From Siphonodentalium dalli (taxonomy: Eukaryota; Mollusca; Scaphopoda; Gadilida; Siphonodentaliidae): a DNA stretch of 64,000 bases. This document shows, one piece after another, positions 43,060-54,861 of this stretch (position 1 is the first letter of the stretch; every line of letters starts with the position of its first letter). A model generated the notes under the pieces. That model worked only from the letters and a program-made list of their open reading frames with translations. It was not told where the DNA came from and did not search any database. The translations under genes were made by a program, and so were the position numbers. The stretch covers positions 18,776,134-18,840,133 of the forward strand of contig CP136065.1 in assembly GCA_032622095.1 (NCBI GenBank). The letters are read 5' to 3'.

Positions 43060-44722
43060 TATTAACCTCTTATTTGATTAATGAGGTGAACATCGTTAGA
43101 TATCTCGATATTTTCGTTACGTTTTAACATAGGAATTGAGAAAGCAACTTATGATCATATAATAATACATAATGTACCTCCTTCTCGAATTTTTTATAAA
43201 TTTTAGATTTTTCCCCCAAAAGGATAATCTAAAACGCATTTTGTCTTCTTCTCGGAATCCAAATAGAAAATAATGTAGTAAGGGTGGATCTAATTTGTGC
43301 AAACGGTAATTTCGTTCAGGCTTGGATTAAAAACTGGCTAATAACCCAAAGATGGCTGATAATATGGTGGCCGGTATATATGTGGGAATTGTGAAATTTG
43401 TAAGAACGCACAGTTACTTGCCAAATGGCTTAACTAACACAACTGTCGTTGATAAACTGCTACACTATTATCTAATATAAATATATATCCCGATCCATCG
43501 ACTAGAACATTTAAATGAAAATATTACATAACCGTTCGATTGCGTGTTATTCTATATTGTATGGTACTGGAGTGTCGTGTCACTCCCCCCATGTGCCCTC
43601 GTGATTTCCAGATGTGACTGAACAATTGCTTGTAAGACGAGGAACCCCAATATGAACAGTTGTCCCATGCTAGAGGAACAGTCATATCACCCATAGCTTT
43701 CTATGCGGGTGAGTATAGGTAGGATTACTTCTGGAAAGTGTATATTCAGAAAACAACACATGGCAACAATTGCAATTATTTGTAAACATGCCACACACAG
43801 ATTTATACCAGGAAGCGTATAACAACTTTCCAGATAAGTCCAAAAATAATGTGGGTAGTGACCCGCAGACCAGTGTTATTTTCTCTGACATGTTACCGTC
43901 GATGTAGTTGGAGTTTTGACAATCTTAGTTCATTGCTACATTATTCCAATGATATAGTGTTTAGCTATTAACATATCAATGCTATTAATTGAAATAAGTC
44001 CGCCAATATATCTTTAACTTCCACAATGACAACAATAATGACTAGGCACATGATTCAATTGCATGCTTGTATTCATGTGAGGTTGTCTGTGAACATGAGC
44101 ATACAACCTTATTACATGTAGAAATTGGATAATTGTGGTCGAATTATTCTCTGAATAATATATAGCCTCGGTTGTCGAAGGACTACACGCAAATGGGATC
44201 GCAGCAGCTCAGGTTAACATAGCACTAACTCAGGTGTACTCTGGTGCGTATGGTTATCGGTGTATATTATTTGGCAGATACTAAGCATATGTACATTATG
44301 GGAGCCATTTACTCGCACACTCAAAACATATTATATGAGACACTGATTGAAGTAATTACTATAACCCAATACATAACACCGTTTTCCTCTTTTAAAATTC
44401 GATTAAATCGATCCAGGGTCCTGCTTCCAATTCATAATTCATGTCATGAGAAAGAGGAACAATTTTTCTTCGATACGTTGGGACCTTGGTCATTATAACA
44501 TTAGCCTCTTTAGTATACCTAGCAGATGTCTTCCCTTACTTTTATGTCATATATACGGTTGTGTGCTACATTTATTACGTGGGGAAATTAAAGGACGGAT
44601 TGCATTCATACCATTATGTCTTTCACTGTACCTAAATTGACAAGCGGAAAACCACCAGGACGTCAGCCAGTCATCCATTCTGACTTGATACTGTCATTCT
44701 GGCACCGAATGCGCATAAGTTT
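43060..44722. other. intergenic, nothing recognised
   Basis: Short open frames without family features. Confidence 0.5.
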
Positions 44723-45322
44723 GACCATTAATAAATTGACAATCCGTACCTAAATTTTCATTAATTAATGGTCAATCTTGCAACACGTGGCACGTGAGCT
44801 TTGGGATTGACCACTAAATCACGACATATATAGATAATCCTGCATGTCTGAAGGGTAATAACTCTATAAAGAATGTACCTTTAATAAATAACGGCGATTT
44901 GTATGAGAAATTGCAACACCACAATAGATCAACTCTGGTGAAATATAAGTCAAATTCTTCTATTGGGTGGGTGGGTTTGGGGAGGCTTGGGTTACGCTCT
45001 TTAACTCTTTCGCTGCCAAACGCGCATAAATGCGAACTTCGGAGACGCTGCCAATCGCGCATTTTTGCGAATTTGGTATGTAGTCTAATGTATGGGCTAT
45101 AAATCTATTCTTTCTGGCATGTTTGACAGTGTACAATGTATTTATCTGTAGTACTGTTGTTTGCGAACAATTTAAAGCGAAAATGTCCTCAAGGTCATGC
45201 TATTTCTGACGTTATGGGAGTACAGTCAGAGCCGGAATATTGCGTCATTGTTGTTAGCACGTGGTTTTCAGTCGAAAAGGGCTGCTCGCAAAAGACTCAG
45301 GACTGAAGAAGTTATTGTTATT

Positions 45323-46060
45323 ACCTCTATACTCTAATGATCGAGGGGCGCCTGCGGCGCATTAGATACTTATACCTATTATTTATGTGGGCAGTAGCCT
45401 CTATAGGGTCGCCTGCGGCGCATAAGATACTATGGGTGGCGGGATGGGGTGGTGGGTGGGTAACTAACCTCTATACTCTAATGATCGAGGGTGCTTGTGG
45501 TGCATAAGAAACTTATACCTATTATTTATGTGGGCAGTAGCCTCTATAGGAGCGCCTGCGGCGCATAATATACTATAGGTGGCGGAATGGGGTTGTTGGT
45601 TGCTTAACTAACCTCTATACTCTAATGGTCGTGGGGCGCCTGCGGCGCATAAGATACTTATACCTTTTATTTATGTGGCAGTATCCTCTATGGGGGCGCC
45701 TGCGGTACATAAGATACTATGGGTGGCGGAATGGGGAGGTGGGTGGGTAACTAACCTTTACACTCTAATGATCGAGGGGCGCCTGCGGTGCATAAGATAC
45801 TTATACCTATTATTTATGTGGCAGTAGCCTCTATAGGGGCGCCTGCGGCGCATAAGATACTATGTTGGCGGGATGGGGAGGTCGGTGGGTAACTAACCTC
45901 TATACTCTAATGATCGAGGGGCGCATGCGGCGCATAAGATACTGATACCTATTATTTATATGGGCAGTAGCCTCTATGGATGGCGGTGGGTAACTAACCT
46001 CTATACTCTAATAATCGAGGTCGCTTGCGGCGCATAAGATACTTATATATACCTATTATT
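45323..46060. repeat. 144-bp tandem repeat, about five units
   Basis: ACCTCTATACTCTAATGATC recurs at 45323, 45467, 45611, 45754 (varied), 45896 and 45997. Most units contain GCGCCTGCGGCGCATAAGAT twice, so there is a half-unit sub-repeat of CpG-rich character. Confidence 0.9.
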
Positions 46061-46219
46061 TATAATACACCTTTACTGGTTTGAACAACCCTTGTCTATT
46101 GTATCGTGTTAGTGGTGATAACAGGCAACTAAATTAATTATGCTGGTGAGTTGACCATGCGTACGCCCGCGTGACCCATATAATTCACATAAATCATCGT
46201 AAAACCCAATTTTCCTGAA

Positions 46220-46650
46220 ATTCAAGATGGCCGTCAAGATCACGTGACTTATAAGGGGCGGAGCAGGGTCATATGTCCCCTGCAGGTATATATACATATG
46301 GGTGTGGTTATATATATATATCTATATTTGGAATTGTACCTATCAGGGAATATTCAAGAAACAAAAGCACGAACTCAACAAAGTGCGCCATTGTATCCCA
46401 TTTTGCTACAAATAGGTGGCAACTTGCATAAATCCAAGATGGACGCCAAGGTCACGTGACCTATGTTATGTCCAAAGTGGCTTCATATATGTTACTCCCG
46501 TGTACCTTACTGTTGGACATCGTATAATTGGGTTGAAAATTAAAAAACAAACAACACACTCATTCATACCTACACAAACTGTACATATACCGACAAATAT
46601 CCACTAATCCAAGATGGCCGCCAATGTCACGTGACATTGGTGGGCGTGTC
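46220..46650. repeat. three repeats of CAAGATGGCCGCCAA-GTCACGTGAC type
   Basis: CAAGATGG(C/A)CG(T/C)CAA followed by GTCACGTGAC-like sequence lies near 46222, 46434 and 46607. AAGATGGCGGC-like words bind YY1 and CACGTG is an E-box in animals; whether they act here is unknown. Confidence 0.6.
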
Positions 46651-47049
46651 CACGGCGGCATTCGACAGGGTATACGTATGCCTATATACATGTGAAGTTT
46701 CAACTAATTATATTAGAAACTGCTTGAGATATAATGTATTACCCATATATACCTAAAATACATGGATATATGTACAGGATGCGTGGCACTGGGGGGTCCG
46801 TCTGTGGTGGCGGGTGGCAGCGAAAGAGTTAAAAAACACTTCTTCAAATATTTCCGTTATTTCGTCAAAAACACTTCTTCAAATATCTCCGTTATTTAGT
46901 TAATAAAAATTAAATTAAAATTAAATTGATCCCTTAAACATTGATTAGCGTTAATGGTTCTTTCTAAGTGGACAATCGACCACGCGTGGTTGCGATTGAC
47001 CATATATTAATGGCCTTTTTGGGTTCCGATTGTTCATTTATAACGGCCA

Positions 47050-47397
47050 ATCCTTAAAGAATTGCCTGCATTCTGGAGGTCTATGTGCGATTTTCGCTTA
47101 CCCTGTCATATGTTTCACCTGATCAGAAACCCATTTACCAATAATGGTTACCTATAAAACAATACAATATCCCTGCAATATGGCATGCCGACCGCAAAAC
47201 ATCAACGGAATGTTTATCACAATTAGTACGCACATGTATATACAATGGAGTAAAACGGGTGAGCGTTAAACCGATGTGGATTTACAGAGTTGGACTCACC
47301 AAACCAAACCGTCATTGCCATACATGTGACTCCATATGGTTTCCATGCGGACGCGACTTATTCTGTGGACTGCTCAAAGAGAAGTGGTTCTACTACC
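47050..47397. other. intergenic, nothing recognised
   Basis: No supported feature. Confidence 0.45.
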
Positions 47398-47600
47398 AGT
47401 ATGTCGCTACTATGCAGTATGTCGTTACTATGCAGTATGTCGTTACTATGCAGTATGTCGTTACTATGCAGAATGTCGTTACTATGCAGTATGTCGTTAC
47501 TAATGCAGTATGTCGTTACTATGCAGTATGTCGTTACTATGCAGAATGTCGTTACTATGCAGTATGTCGTTACTATGCAGTATGTCGTTAGTATGCAGTT
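47398..47600. repeat. 18-bp minisatellite, about 11 copies
   Basis: The unit is TATGTCGTTACTATGCAG, with one extra A near 47503. Being a multiple of 3 it keeps short frames open on both strands; not a gene. Confidence 0.95.
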
Positions 47601-48112
47601 ATCGAATTCGTACGCTGATTCTCGTAGTTTTGAAATCGACATAGTTTGACGTTGTCGCCTTTTGCACCTAGATACAATCATGACAAGGTAACTGCAGTTA
47701 CAAAACGCATAAGCGCAAAGATGATATAAAAAATGTTTTCGTGTGACAATCTTCGTGACCTTGTAAATAAATAAATTCTCCTTGCATGTAGGCTACTCGC
47801 ATACTGCGTCAGCGCGTTGAAAAACCACTGAAATACATGTATAATTGCTTGCATTTATATCATGGTTTGCACATTGACGGCTGTCATTGATCTTACCAAA
47901 ATAGTTTACAATACATAATGTATGAGACAGTGACTCAGTTTGATATGTTCGCTACATCGTATGTGCGTAAAGAAATAATCATTTCATATCGACATGACCA
48001 TGCTACGATCGGAATGGGATGTCCCTCAAACGGATAAAGTTTGAAAATCCGTCACGGTTTTCATTCATAATGGGATTCAATGGGATATGTTCGTCTATCC
48101 CAGGCTGTTGTG
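47601..48112. other. intergenic, nothing recognised
   Basis: No supported feature. Confidence 0.45.
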
Positions 48113-48470
48113 ATGTTACCCAGTTCTGGTTAAAACACAGACTCCACAGTTATGCAGTGGTGAGTCTGAAGTATTTGGGGGATATCTATTACCACCAACA
48201 TAATTACGTCAGTCACAACATCATCAGGAAAACGATGTATCCTATCAGGCCATTGTTGGACTGCCTTTATATTGGTAGATTCGTCACAATGCTAAAATAT
48301 GGCTTAAACATTGTCTGTCACACTGTCATACTGCATGCATTCAATGCAGAAGTTATTTTTAGCCACACAGAGCTAACTGTTGCTGGTGGTAATAGTTACC
48401 CCCTCAAATACTTCAGACTCACCGCTCTAAAGTTGTGGAGTCTGTGTTTTAACCAGAACTGAATGGTACC
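48113..48470. mobile_element. MITE-like element with ~65-bp terminal inverted repeats
   Basis: Left TTCTGGTTAAAACACAGACT to TGAGTCTGAAGTATTTG (48124-48178) is inverted at 48398-48458. The enclosed 147-codon plus-strand frame consists largely of the two repeat arms and is not supported as a gene. Confidence 0.8.
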
Positions 48471-48735
48471 CACAGCTACGGTTACTGACTACCAGTCTGA
48501 ACAGTTCAATCCCTCCGCAATTGCATACTGCAAAGATTCGATTACTTGCAATGACGTATACAGATTTAGATAATAATGCGCTAATCACAGTCTGGAGTTC
48601 TTGGTGCATGTGCCCCCTGCGAGACCACTTATTGTGCGGTCGTGATATTATTTATTAATATATTGATTACGATTGTCGGTCAGTTCCACAGAGAACTGCA
48701 TTTTCATCCGAGTTTACACGCACTGGAAACATTGT
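48471..48735. other. intergenic, nothing recognised
   Basis: No supported feature. Confidence 0.4.
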
Positions 48736-48848
48736 TATTACTAGATCATGCAACGAATCTCTACTCTGGCTTAACGCCCGTATATATCATATTCCACCAG
48801 TACAAAATCTTGGAACTTTTTGAAGTTTTGACAGGGAACCATATGTGA

Positions 48849-49116
48849 CCCGCCATATCAAATCCAGTCGGAAGTCGGGATTTTTTTTACCCTGTGCCAA
48901 TGCATTCTCTTATATATGCGATTCGACCACAGGTCGCCTCGCATATATAAAAGAATGCATTGGTCTAACAATTTTTTATCATTTTTTTTAAATAAATGTT
49001 TCTGACAATTTTTAAGACATAACATAAAAAACATCCATTACCCTGCAGGGAGCCCCACACATATATAGAAGCATATAGAAGATTATCGTCTGCTCATGTT
49101 TGTCTGGGGCTCTGTA
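48849..49116. mobile_element. palindromic element, partial and internally inverted
   Basis: It starts CCCGCCATATCAAATCCAGT like the complete copy at 41259, then one 67-bp palindrome (48897-48963). The core that follows (CATCCATTACCCTGCAGGGA, GAGCCCCACAC, CATGTTTGTCTGGGGCTC) is the reverse complement of the core at 41430-41525. The second palindrome and right end are missing. Confidence 0.75.
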
Positions 49117-50009
49117 GAGATCATATTCCACCTGTTCAAAATCAAGGAACTTTTTGAAGTTTTGACAGGGAACATTATAAATACCAATGAATAACACGTG
49201 GAATATATTTGTTAATGGTTATCTGTTCCTTAAAGGGGTACTGTACCCCAATTTCAATAAATTCCCAGTGACAATAGCGATCTAATATGAATATTATATT
49301 ATAAAATAACTAATTTGAGTCGACGATGTCTACTGAAAACGTTCCGGTTAACAGGCTATCGTAAAAGTAAAATTTAATTATTTAATATAAATTCATTTAT
49401 GGCTGGAGTCATAAAATGGAGAATTATGCCATTACGAGTTACCGTTCTTGAAATCGCGTATGTTGCGTGTCTTTTATCGACGGCCATTCGCGAACATTAT
49501 TGAGTTGCAAACAAAACATGTTACCTGCAAAAGAAGGCCCGTTATAACCGATTCGGGGAAAAAAGGAGAAAGAAACAAGAGTCATAAAGCGTCAAGTATT
49601 TTATAGGGAGTGAGATTGTTCGATGGAAGAGATTGAATGCATCAATCGAAGCTGTGAGCAACGAACTTCCGGTTCTTCCTGCGAACTGTTGTGCGCCTGA
49701 CTGTAGGCAGCATGTATCTTCGCTCTCGCTTTTGCTATTTTTTCCAACGCTAAACTATTGTTAACAACATTCAAACTTTGCAAGAATGCTGATGTTATAT
49801 CCATTGACCAGGAATAGTGGATATTTTGTTGGAATTCCTTACGGATTGTTCATTAATTGGACTTTTTTCTGCATATTTCTTGTATATCACCTGGTGAACA
49901 CTAATCACTGTCGATCGATTGGCTCGACAGTGTCCAGCATGCCTGCTAATTACCCACCGCAGTCGTAACTGGGACACACGCGCGCAGTGCATGTAATTGT
50001 CTTAGGATT

Positions 50010-53000
50010 ATGTACACGGCTGTTTCACTTCATGACTTAAACGCTTGGCGTCACAGGGGCGGACCGACTGAATCGAGGCCCCCGCTGGATGACAAACTAT
50101 TCGAGAGAATAAAATCGCTTGGCCTACTTCGGAAACGCAGGAACAGAAGAGGTGGCCGACGTCCCATTCACCATTCTAAGCCTAAGCAGCTCTTTGTTGG
50201 AAATCTTATTCGATAGATCTGCGTCCTCCTACTGATATTACTGCCGGGCTGTTCAACTCGCAATCCGTGAACAACAAAACATCTGATGTGCATGATATGA
50301 TGGAAGATCACAGTTTGTCGATCTGCGCATAGACTGAGACATGGATACGAACTAATGATAGTATTACCATTGGTGAACTCCAGCAAAGCGATTTGAAACT
50401 TCTTCACGAACCTCGATCATCTGGAAGGGGTGGAGGTATCGGATTGCTTCTGAATAATACAGTTAAGATCAAAATGGAAAGGACTCACAAATTTAGATCG
50501 TTTGAGGTAATGGTGGGCATTTTGACTGAAAATTCCACATCCATACGTTTGGTCATCGTATACAGACCGCCTCCAAACCGAAAAAATAAACTAAGTGTTG
50601 ATATGTTCAGGTCAGAAATTTCGGAATTCTTGGGATCTTTGGCTATTTCTAAAGGACATTTTATCGTACTGGGTGATTTTAATTTCCATATGGAGAATAA
50701 GGCGGACAGAGAAGCGATAAATTTCTCGAACATCCTAAAATCAATGGAACTTGTTCAACTGGTAACTGACCCTACACTCTTAAAACTATAGGTACTTCAG
50801 AGTGCCTATGTAGGTACTAAGCTTTGTCCCAGGGGGAGTACCAACTTTTTGGTACTCTGGAGTACCAAAAGTTTAGGTACTCTAGAGTACCAAATTGTTG
50901 GTACTCTGGATTACCTAATAATTAATTAATAAGTTCTACCCGGGCATTGTGCATATAATACCCACCCGCATTTATGTCACCGAAGCCATGACGCTCACGA
51001 TATGAGGTGCCAAGAAATAGATGCTTTCATGATACGCCCTATATATTATCTGAAGTACCAAAATATCAAGACAGGTACTCTGAAGTATTTAGGTACTACG
51101 CATAGATCCAGCAATTTGATACTCCAGAGAACAAAACAGCCCTGATACCGGCAAATTTAACAATGTGATATGTTAGATTCCAAATTATGCTGCCGCGTTT
51201 AAACATCCAATTAAGTACAAATCCAGAAAGACTCCCTTGTATAGTGCTAAAGGAAATAATCCGACAGATCTACGACCGCGAGTCGACGGGCGGCCATTTT
51301 TCACTTTAATTTAATCGTTTGCACACGGCACTCGATATTGACACACCCACGGTCTCACCCAATCAGCATGGAGCCAACGATTGGCACTCTGTGGAGTACC
51401 AACTCATGTGGTTCTATAACGCTAATCAGGCTCTAAAGGCTTATAGTACCAAACTGTCTGGTACTATCGCGGCTTTAGGTTCCATGGGGTACCTAAATCA
51501 ATTGCTTTATTTGAGAGTGTACACACAAATGTAAGCACACACTAGACCTTGTGATCACCCGCGAGTGTGACTCCAGGATTGTTTATGACATTGAAGTATT
51601 TGACATAGCTCTTTCTGACCATTTCCTGGTAAAATTCAACATAGGCTCCGTAGACCAAAACCGGAGAGGAAGACAATGACTTTCCGTAAATATCGCAGCA
51701 TTGATCCTTGCGATTTTTCAAACGCCACCATGTCCTCGTCTCTGTGGAGAACCCGCGATCTATCAGTCGACGCGCTGGTTAAAAACTTCAATTCTGTGGC
51801 CCAGGAGTTGGTTGACAGTTTTGCACCTTCGCAAACTAAAACCATGGTGAACCGTAAATCATCTCCATGGTTTAATGACGACCTCCGATTAGAGAAAGTG
51901 CGTCGTAGAAATCTCGAACTGCAATGGCGTTCCTCAAAACTGGAGATTCACAGGGAGTTGTTCGTGACACAACGAAATTGTGTCAATAAACTTATCATCG
52001 AGGCCAAGCGGCAATATTTTGCTGACCTCGTGAGCGATAACTCAAAACGGCCTAAAGTTCTATCTGATGTTATTGATAAACTACTTCACAAAACAAGTCC
52101 TCGCCACTCCCTCAGTATACGTCATCGGTCGATCTTGCCAATATATTTGCGAAGTTCTTTGTAAACAAAATCGAGAACATCCGATGCAATATGGTTAGCA
52201 ACAATGAAACACTCAGCTGGGAATTTATTCAGACCAGTGGTTCATCAAGGGGACTGAAAAAACTGACGTGTTTCAAGCCACTCACATCTGATCAGTTGTC
52301 AGAAATTATATCGATATCTCCATCAAAACAGTGCCCTCTCGACATTATACCAACAAAGTTATTGAAGACATGTAAGTCAGCACTAGCACCCGTGTTGATG
52401 AATATTGTTAACAGTTCTTTGGATAGTGGCATTTCCCATCCACCATGAAACATGCCTTAGTAACGCCGCTACTGAAGAAACCAGGGCTTGATGTCGAGGT
52501 CCTAAGTAACTACCGACCGGTTTCAAACCTCTCTTTTATTTCAAAGCTGATAGAGAGGGTTGTTTCCAAACAACTCCGCGAATACTTGTCGTCCACTGGC
52601 TTGTCGGAAGTGTTTCATTCTGCCTATCGTCCAAATAGCAGCACTGAGACTGCACTTCTTCGGGTCCAAAACGACTTGCTTATGTCAATGGATCAAAGGG
52701 AAGTGTCATGCTTGGTGTTACTGGACCTCAGTGCCGCCTTCGACACCATCGACCACGCTGTGCTATTGGGGAGACTTGAAAACAGACTCGGTGTGACTGG
52801 TGTAGCCTTAGATTGGTTTAGGTCATATCTGAACGGTCGTACATTGAGTGTCACAGCGAACAACGTTCACTCGGATGTTTTTGCACTTAAGTATGGTGTG
52901 CCACAGGGGTCTGTGCTTGGACCCATGCTCTATGTGATCTACGTCCTACCGCTGGGGGACATAATCCGTCATCATGGACTGAATTTTCACTTTTACGCGG

Positions 53001-53960
53001 ATGATTCCCAACTCTACGTTCATTTCAACCCTGGTTGTGAGATTCCAGCCAGAGAATCCCTAGAGCACTGTGTATCCGATATTAAAATCTGGATGACTGA
53101 TAATTTCCTTAAATTGAATCCTGACAAAACTGAACTGATATATATCGGGTTACCGCATCAGTTGCAGAAAGCAAATGCCCACGATATTGTGCTTGGAGAT
53201 AGTGTAGTCTCTAAGTCGACTATGGTCCGCAACCTGGGGTATATGATGGATGCCAATCTATCTGCGGAGGCGCATGTAATGCAAGTTGGCAGATTGGCAT
53301 ATTGTCACCTGAGAAATATCAGCAGGGTGCGAAATGTGGTCGACCAAGAGACGGCCAAACAACTCGTACATGCATTTATCACAAGCCGTATAGACTACTG
53401 TAACTCACTTTTATTTGGTTGCAACACATACCTTATTCGGAAACTTCAGCTTGTACAAAACTGTGCTGCTAACTTTTGATAACATCACTCCAATTTTAGC
53501 TAAATTACGCTGGCTTCCCGTTGAGCAGAGGATCCATTTTAAGGTCTTGCTTTTCACTTATAAGTGTTTAAATAATCTGGCACCATCGTACTTGTCGGAT
53601 CTCATTCAGCGCTATCAACCCGTCAGACCCCTCAGGTCCGCCAAGGCAAATCAACTTGTCTATAAACCTGGGGATCTGGTTACATGCGGCGATCGCGCCT
53701 TTTCTGTGGCTGGCCCAAAGCTGTGGAATCTACTTACTGATCACTTAATGATTCCACAAACCATAAATTAGTTCAAATCCGCACTTAAAACCCACCTGTT
53801 TGAAGTGGCATTTGGTCCTCGGCCCACATTGCGTAAAGTTAAGAAATAGCCGCAGTTTATGTTGTATATCTGTATTGTGTTGAATATGTTTTATGTGTAT
53901 ATTGTTAAGTCCGAGAGCACATTTGTGGAGCCGTGACTATAAACCTTATTATTATTCTCC
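50010..53960 (+). pseudogene. CR1/L2-like non-LTR retrotransposon ORF2 (decayed)
   Basis: An endonuclease-reverse transcriptase protein in broken frames. Start region RGGRRP (50010-50216); AP-type endonuclease with TETW (~50335), GRGGGIGLLL and GDFNFH (50680), then an insertion, then LDLVI and SDHFLV (~51610). Next a pre-RT segment (51676-52164, WFNDDLR), PSKQCPLDIIP (52191-52448), and the RT core in a 344-codon frame (52445-53479): NYRPVSNLSF, LLDLSAAFDTIDH with D94, GVPQGSVLGP, YADD (184-187), LKLNPDKTE. C-terminal RWLPVEQRI and APSYLSDL follow (to 53771). Stops and at least four frameshifts rule out activity. The 3' end near 53960 is a TTATTATTATT tail, as in L2-type elements. CR1 versus L2 is not settled; the 5' end is uncertain. 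Confidence 0.9.
50779..51536. mobile_element. 0.75-kb insertion in the endonuclease gene, rich in GGTACTC palindromes
   Basis: Endonuclease reading VTDPT stops at about 50777 and resumes with TLDLVI at about 51540, so the sequence between is an insertion. It contains perfect or near-perfect palindromes TTGGTACTCTGGAGTACCAA (50849-50868), AGGTACTCTAGAGTACC (50875-50891), a third at 50898, and isolated GAGTACC/GGTACT words near 51390-51490. Exact ends and target duplication are unclear; one TTAA lies at 50780. Confidence 0.7.
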
Positions 53961-54431
53961 GGTGAAGGTCAAAAACATGGCGCGTAGTTTGAAATCGTAA
54001 TATTTTTGTTTCCAAGATCAATATTTTCTTCGCTAAATTAGGTTTATACGAAACTCATATAACACGAACACAATCTAACTTGAAAGTTATTTCAATGAGA
54101 GTAAATAAAAAAATCGCCTATCTTAGTGTACAGTACCCCTTTAATAGTGTATTCACTATTACCCAGGAAAAAATCCACAATTGTAAGAAACGCAAAGCAA
54201 AATCGCTCACAAAGTCACGTAAATCGTGGATTTTCTATTTGGGACCTTCACCTACAGTGAAGTACATTATTAAGAAACCTATAATAACCAAGAAATATAT
54301 TTCCTTTGTTACTTTTTTCGAATTTATAAGGTGCCCTGTCAAAACTTCAACAAGATCCCAGGTTTTGTACTAGTGGAATATGATCTCTGTTGCGTTAGCC
54401 AGAGTAGAGATTCATGTCATAATCTAGGTTA

Positions 54432-54861
54432 TTACTACCAAACTGATGTAAGTCTGGAAACACCCTGACCAGAATACGAGCTCGAGTTCCGACAAATATG
54501 GCGGCACATTCCGTGATAAGGTGTTGGCATTTATGTCATAAAATCCCGCGACAGAGCCGACTCTGGCAGGATGATTAACCAGTTGCACTACACACAGTTC
54601 ATGGACATTTCAGGAAGACGTGGGCGTGGGTTTGACAGTTTTTGTCTGGCTCCAAGACACTAAACATCGACGTTGGCGGTTCCACACCCCCGACGCTATT
54701 GTGTGGTGTGAGCTCACGACAGAGTGTTTGATTTATAGATGGTCATTTGGCAGTGGTCTATAGCTCTGTTTTGTTTTATTTAATGTAATTCGACCATAAC
54801 GAAGGTTATCGGGGTTTGGGGAGATTGTATCATCCCGTCGTGACCAAACCTAGTGGAGACC
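54432..54861. other. intergenic, nothing recognised
   Basis: No supported feature. Confidence 0.45.

Larger units (their letters stand above)
45001..46832. mobile_element. TTAA element, 1.83 kb, carrying a VNTR
   Basis: TTAACTCTTTCGCTGCC at the left and its exact reverse complement GGCAGCGAAAGAGTTAA at the right, bounded by TTAA, as expected for piggyBac-type nonautonomous elements. The interior is a 144-bp tandem repeat followed by three GATGGC/CACGTG units. No coding capacity. Confidence 0.85.
44723..47049. mobile_element. older inverted-repeat element hosting a TTAA element
   Basis: About 95 bp at 44723-44820 (GACCATTAATAAATTGACAA, TTAATGGTCAATC, CACGTGG) is inverted at 46963-47049 at roughly 75-80 percent identity. 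Removing the TTAA element at 45001-46832 leaves a ~500-bp nonautonomous element. No transposase. Confidence 0.65.
49230..54144. mobile_element. TTAA element split by a CR1/L2-like insertion
   Basis: TTAAAGGGGTACTGTACCCC at 49230 faces GTACAGTACCCCTTTAA ending at 54144, TTAA-bounded. Left (to roughly 49.8 kb) and right (53.96-54.14 kb) pieces flank the retrotransposon. Its own sequence is noncoding. Confidence 0.7.
48736..54431. mobile_element. outermost element of a nested cluster (~100-bp TIRs)
   Basis: GAATCTCTACTCTGGCT, then TCATATTCCACCAGTACAAA and TTTGAAGTTTTGACAGGG (48736-48840) are inverted at 54334-54431. The inner 57 bp also recurs directly at 49117-49176, on the far side of the palindromic element at 48849. 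Without its insertions the element would be well under 1 kb and has no gene of its own. Confidence 0.7.

Noticed and set aside
47259-47681. Open frames of 107-119 codons around the 18-bp repeat
   Set aside because: Repeat-driven frames on both strands without any other coding evidence.
48019-48462. 147-codon open frame as a gene
   Set aside because: Both ends consist of the inverted arms of a MITE-like element; no protein family features.
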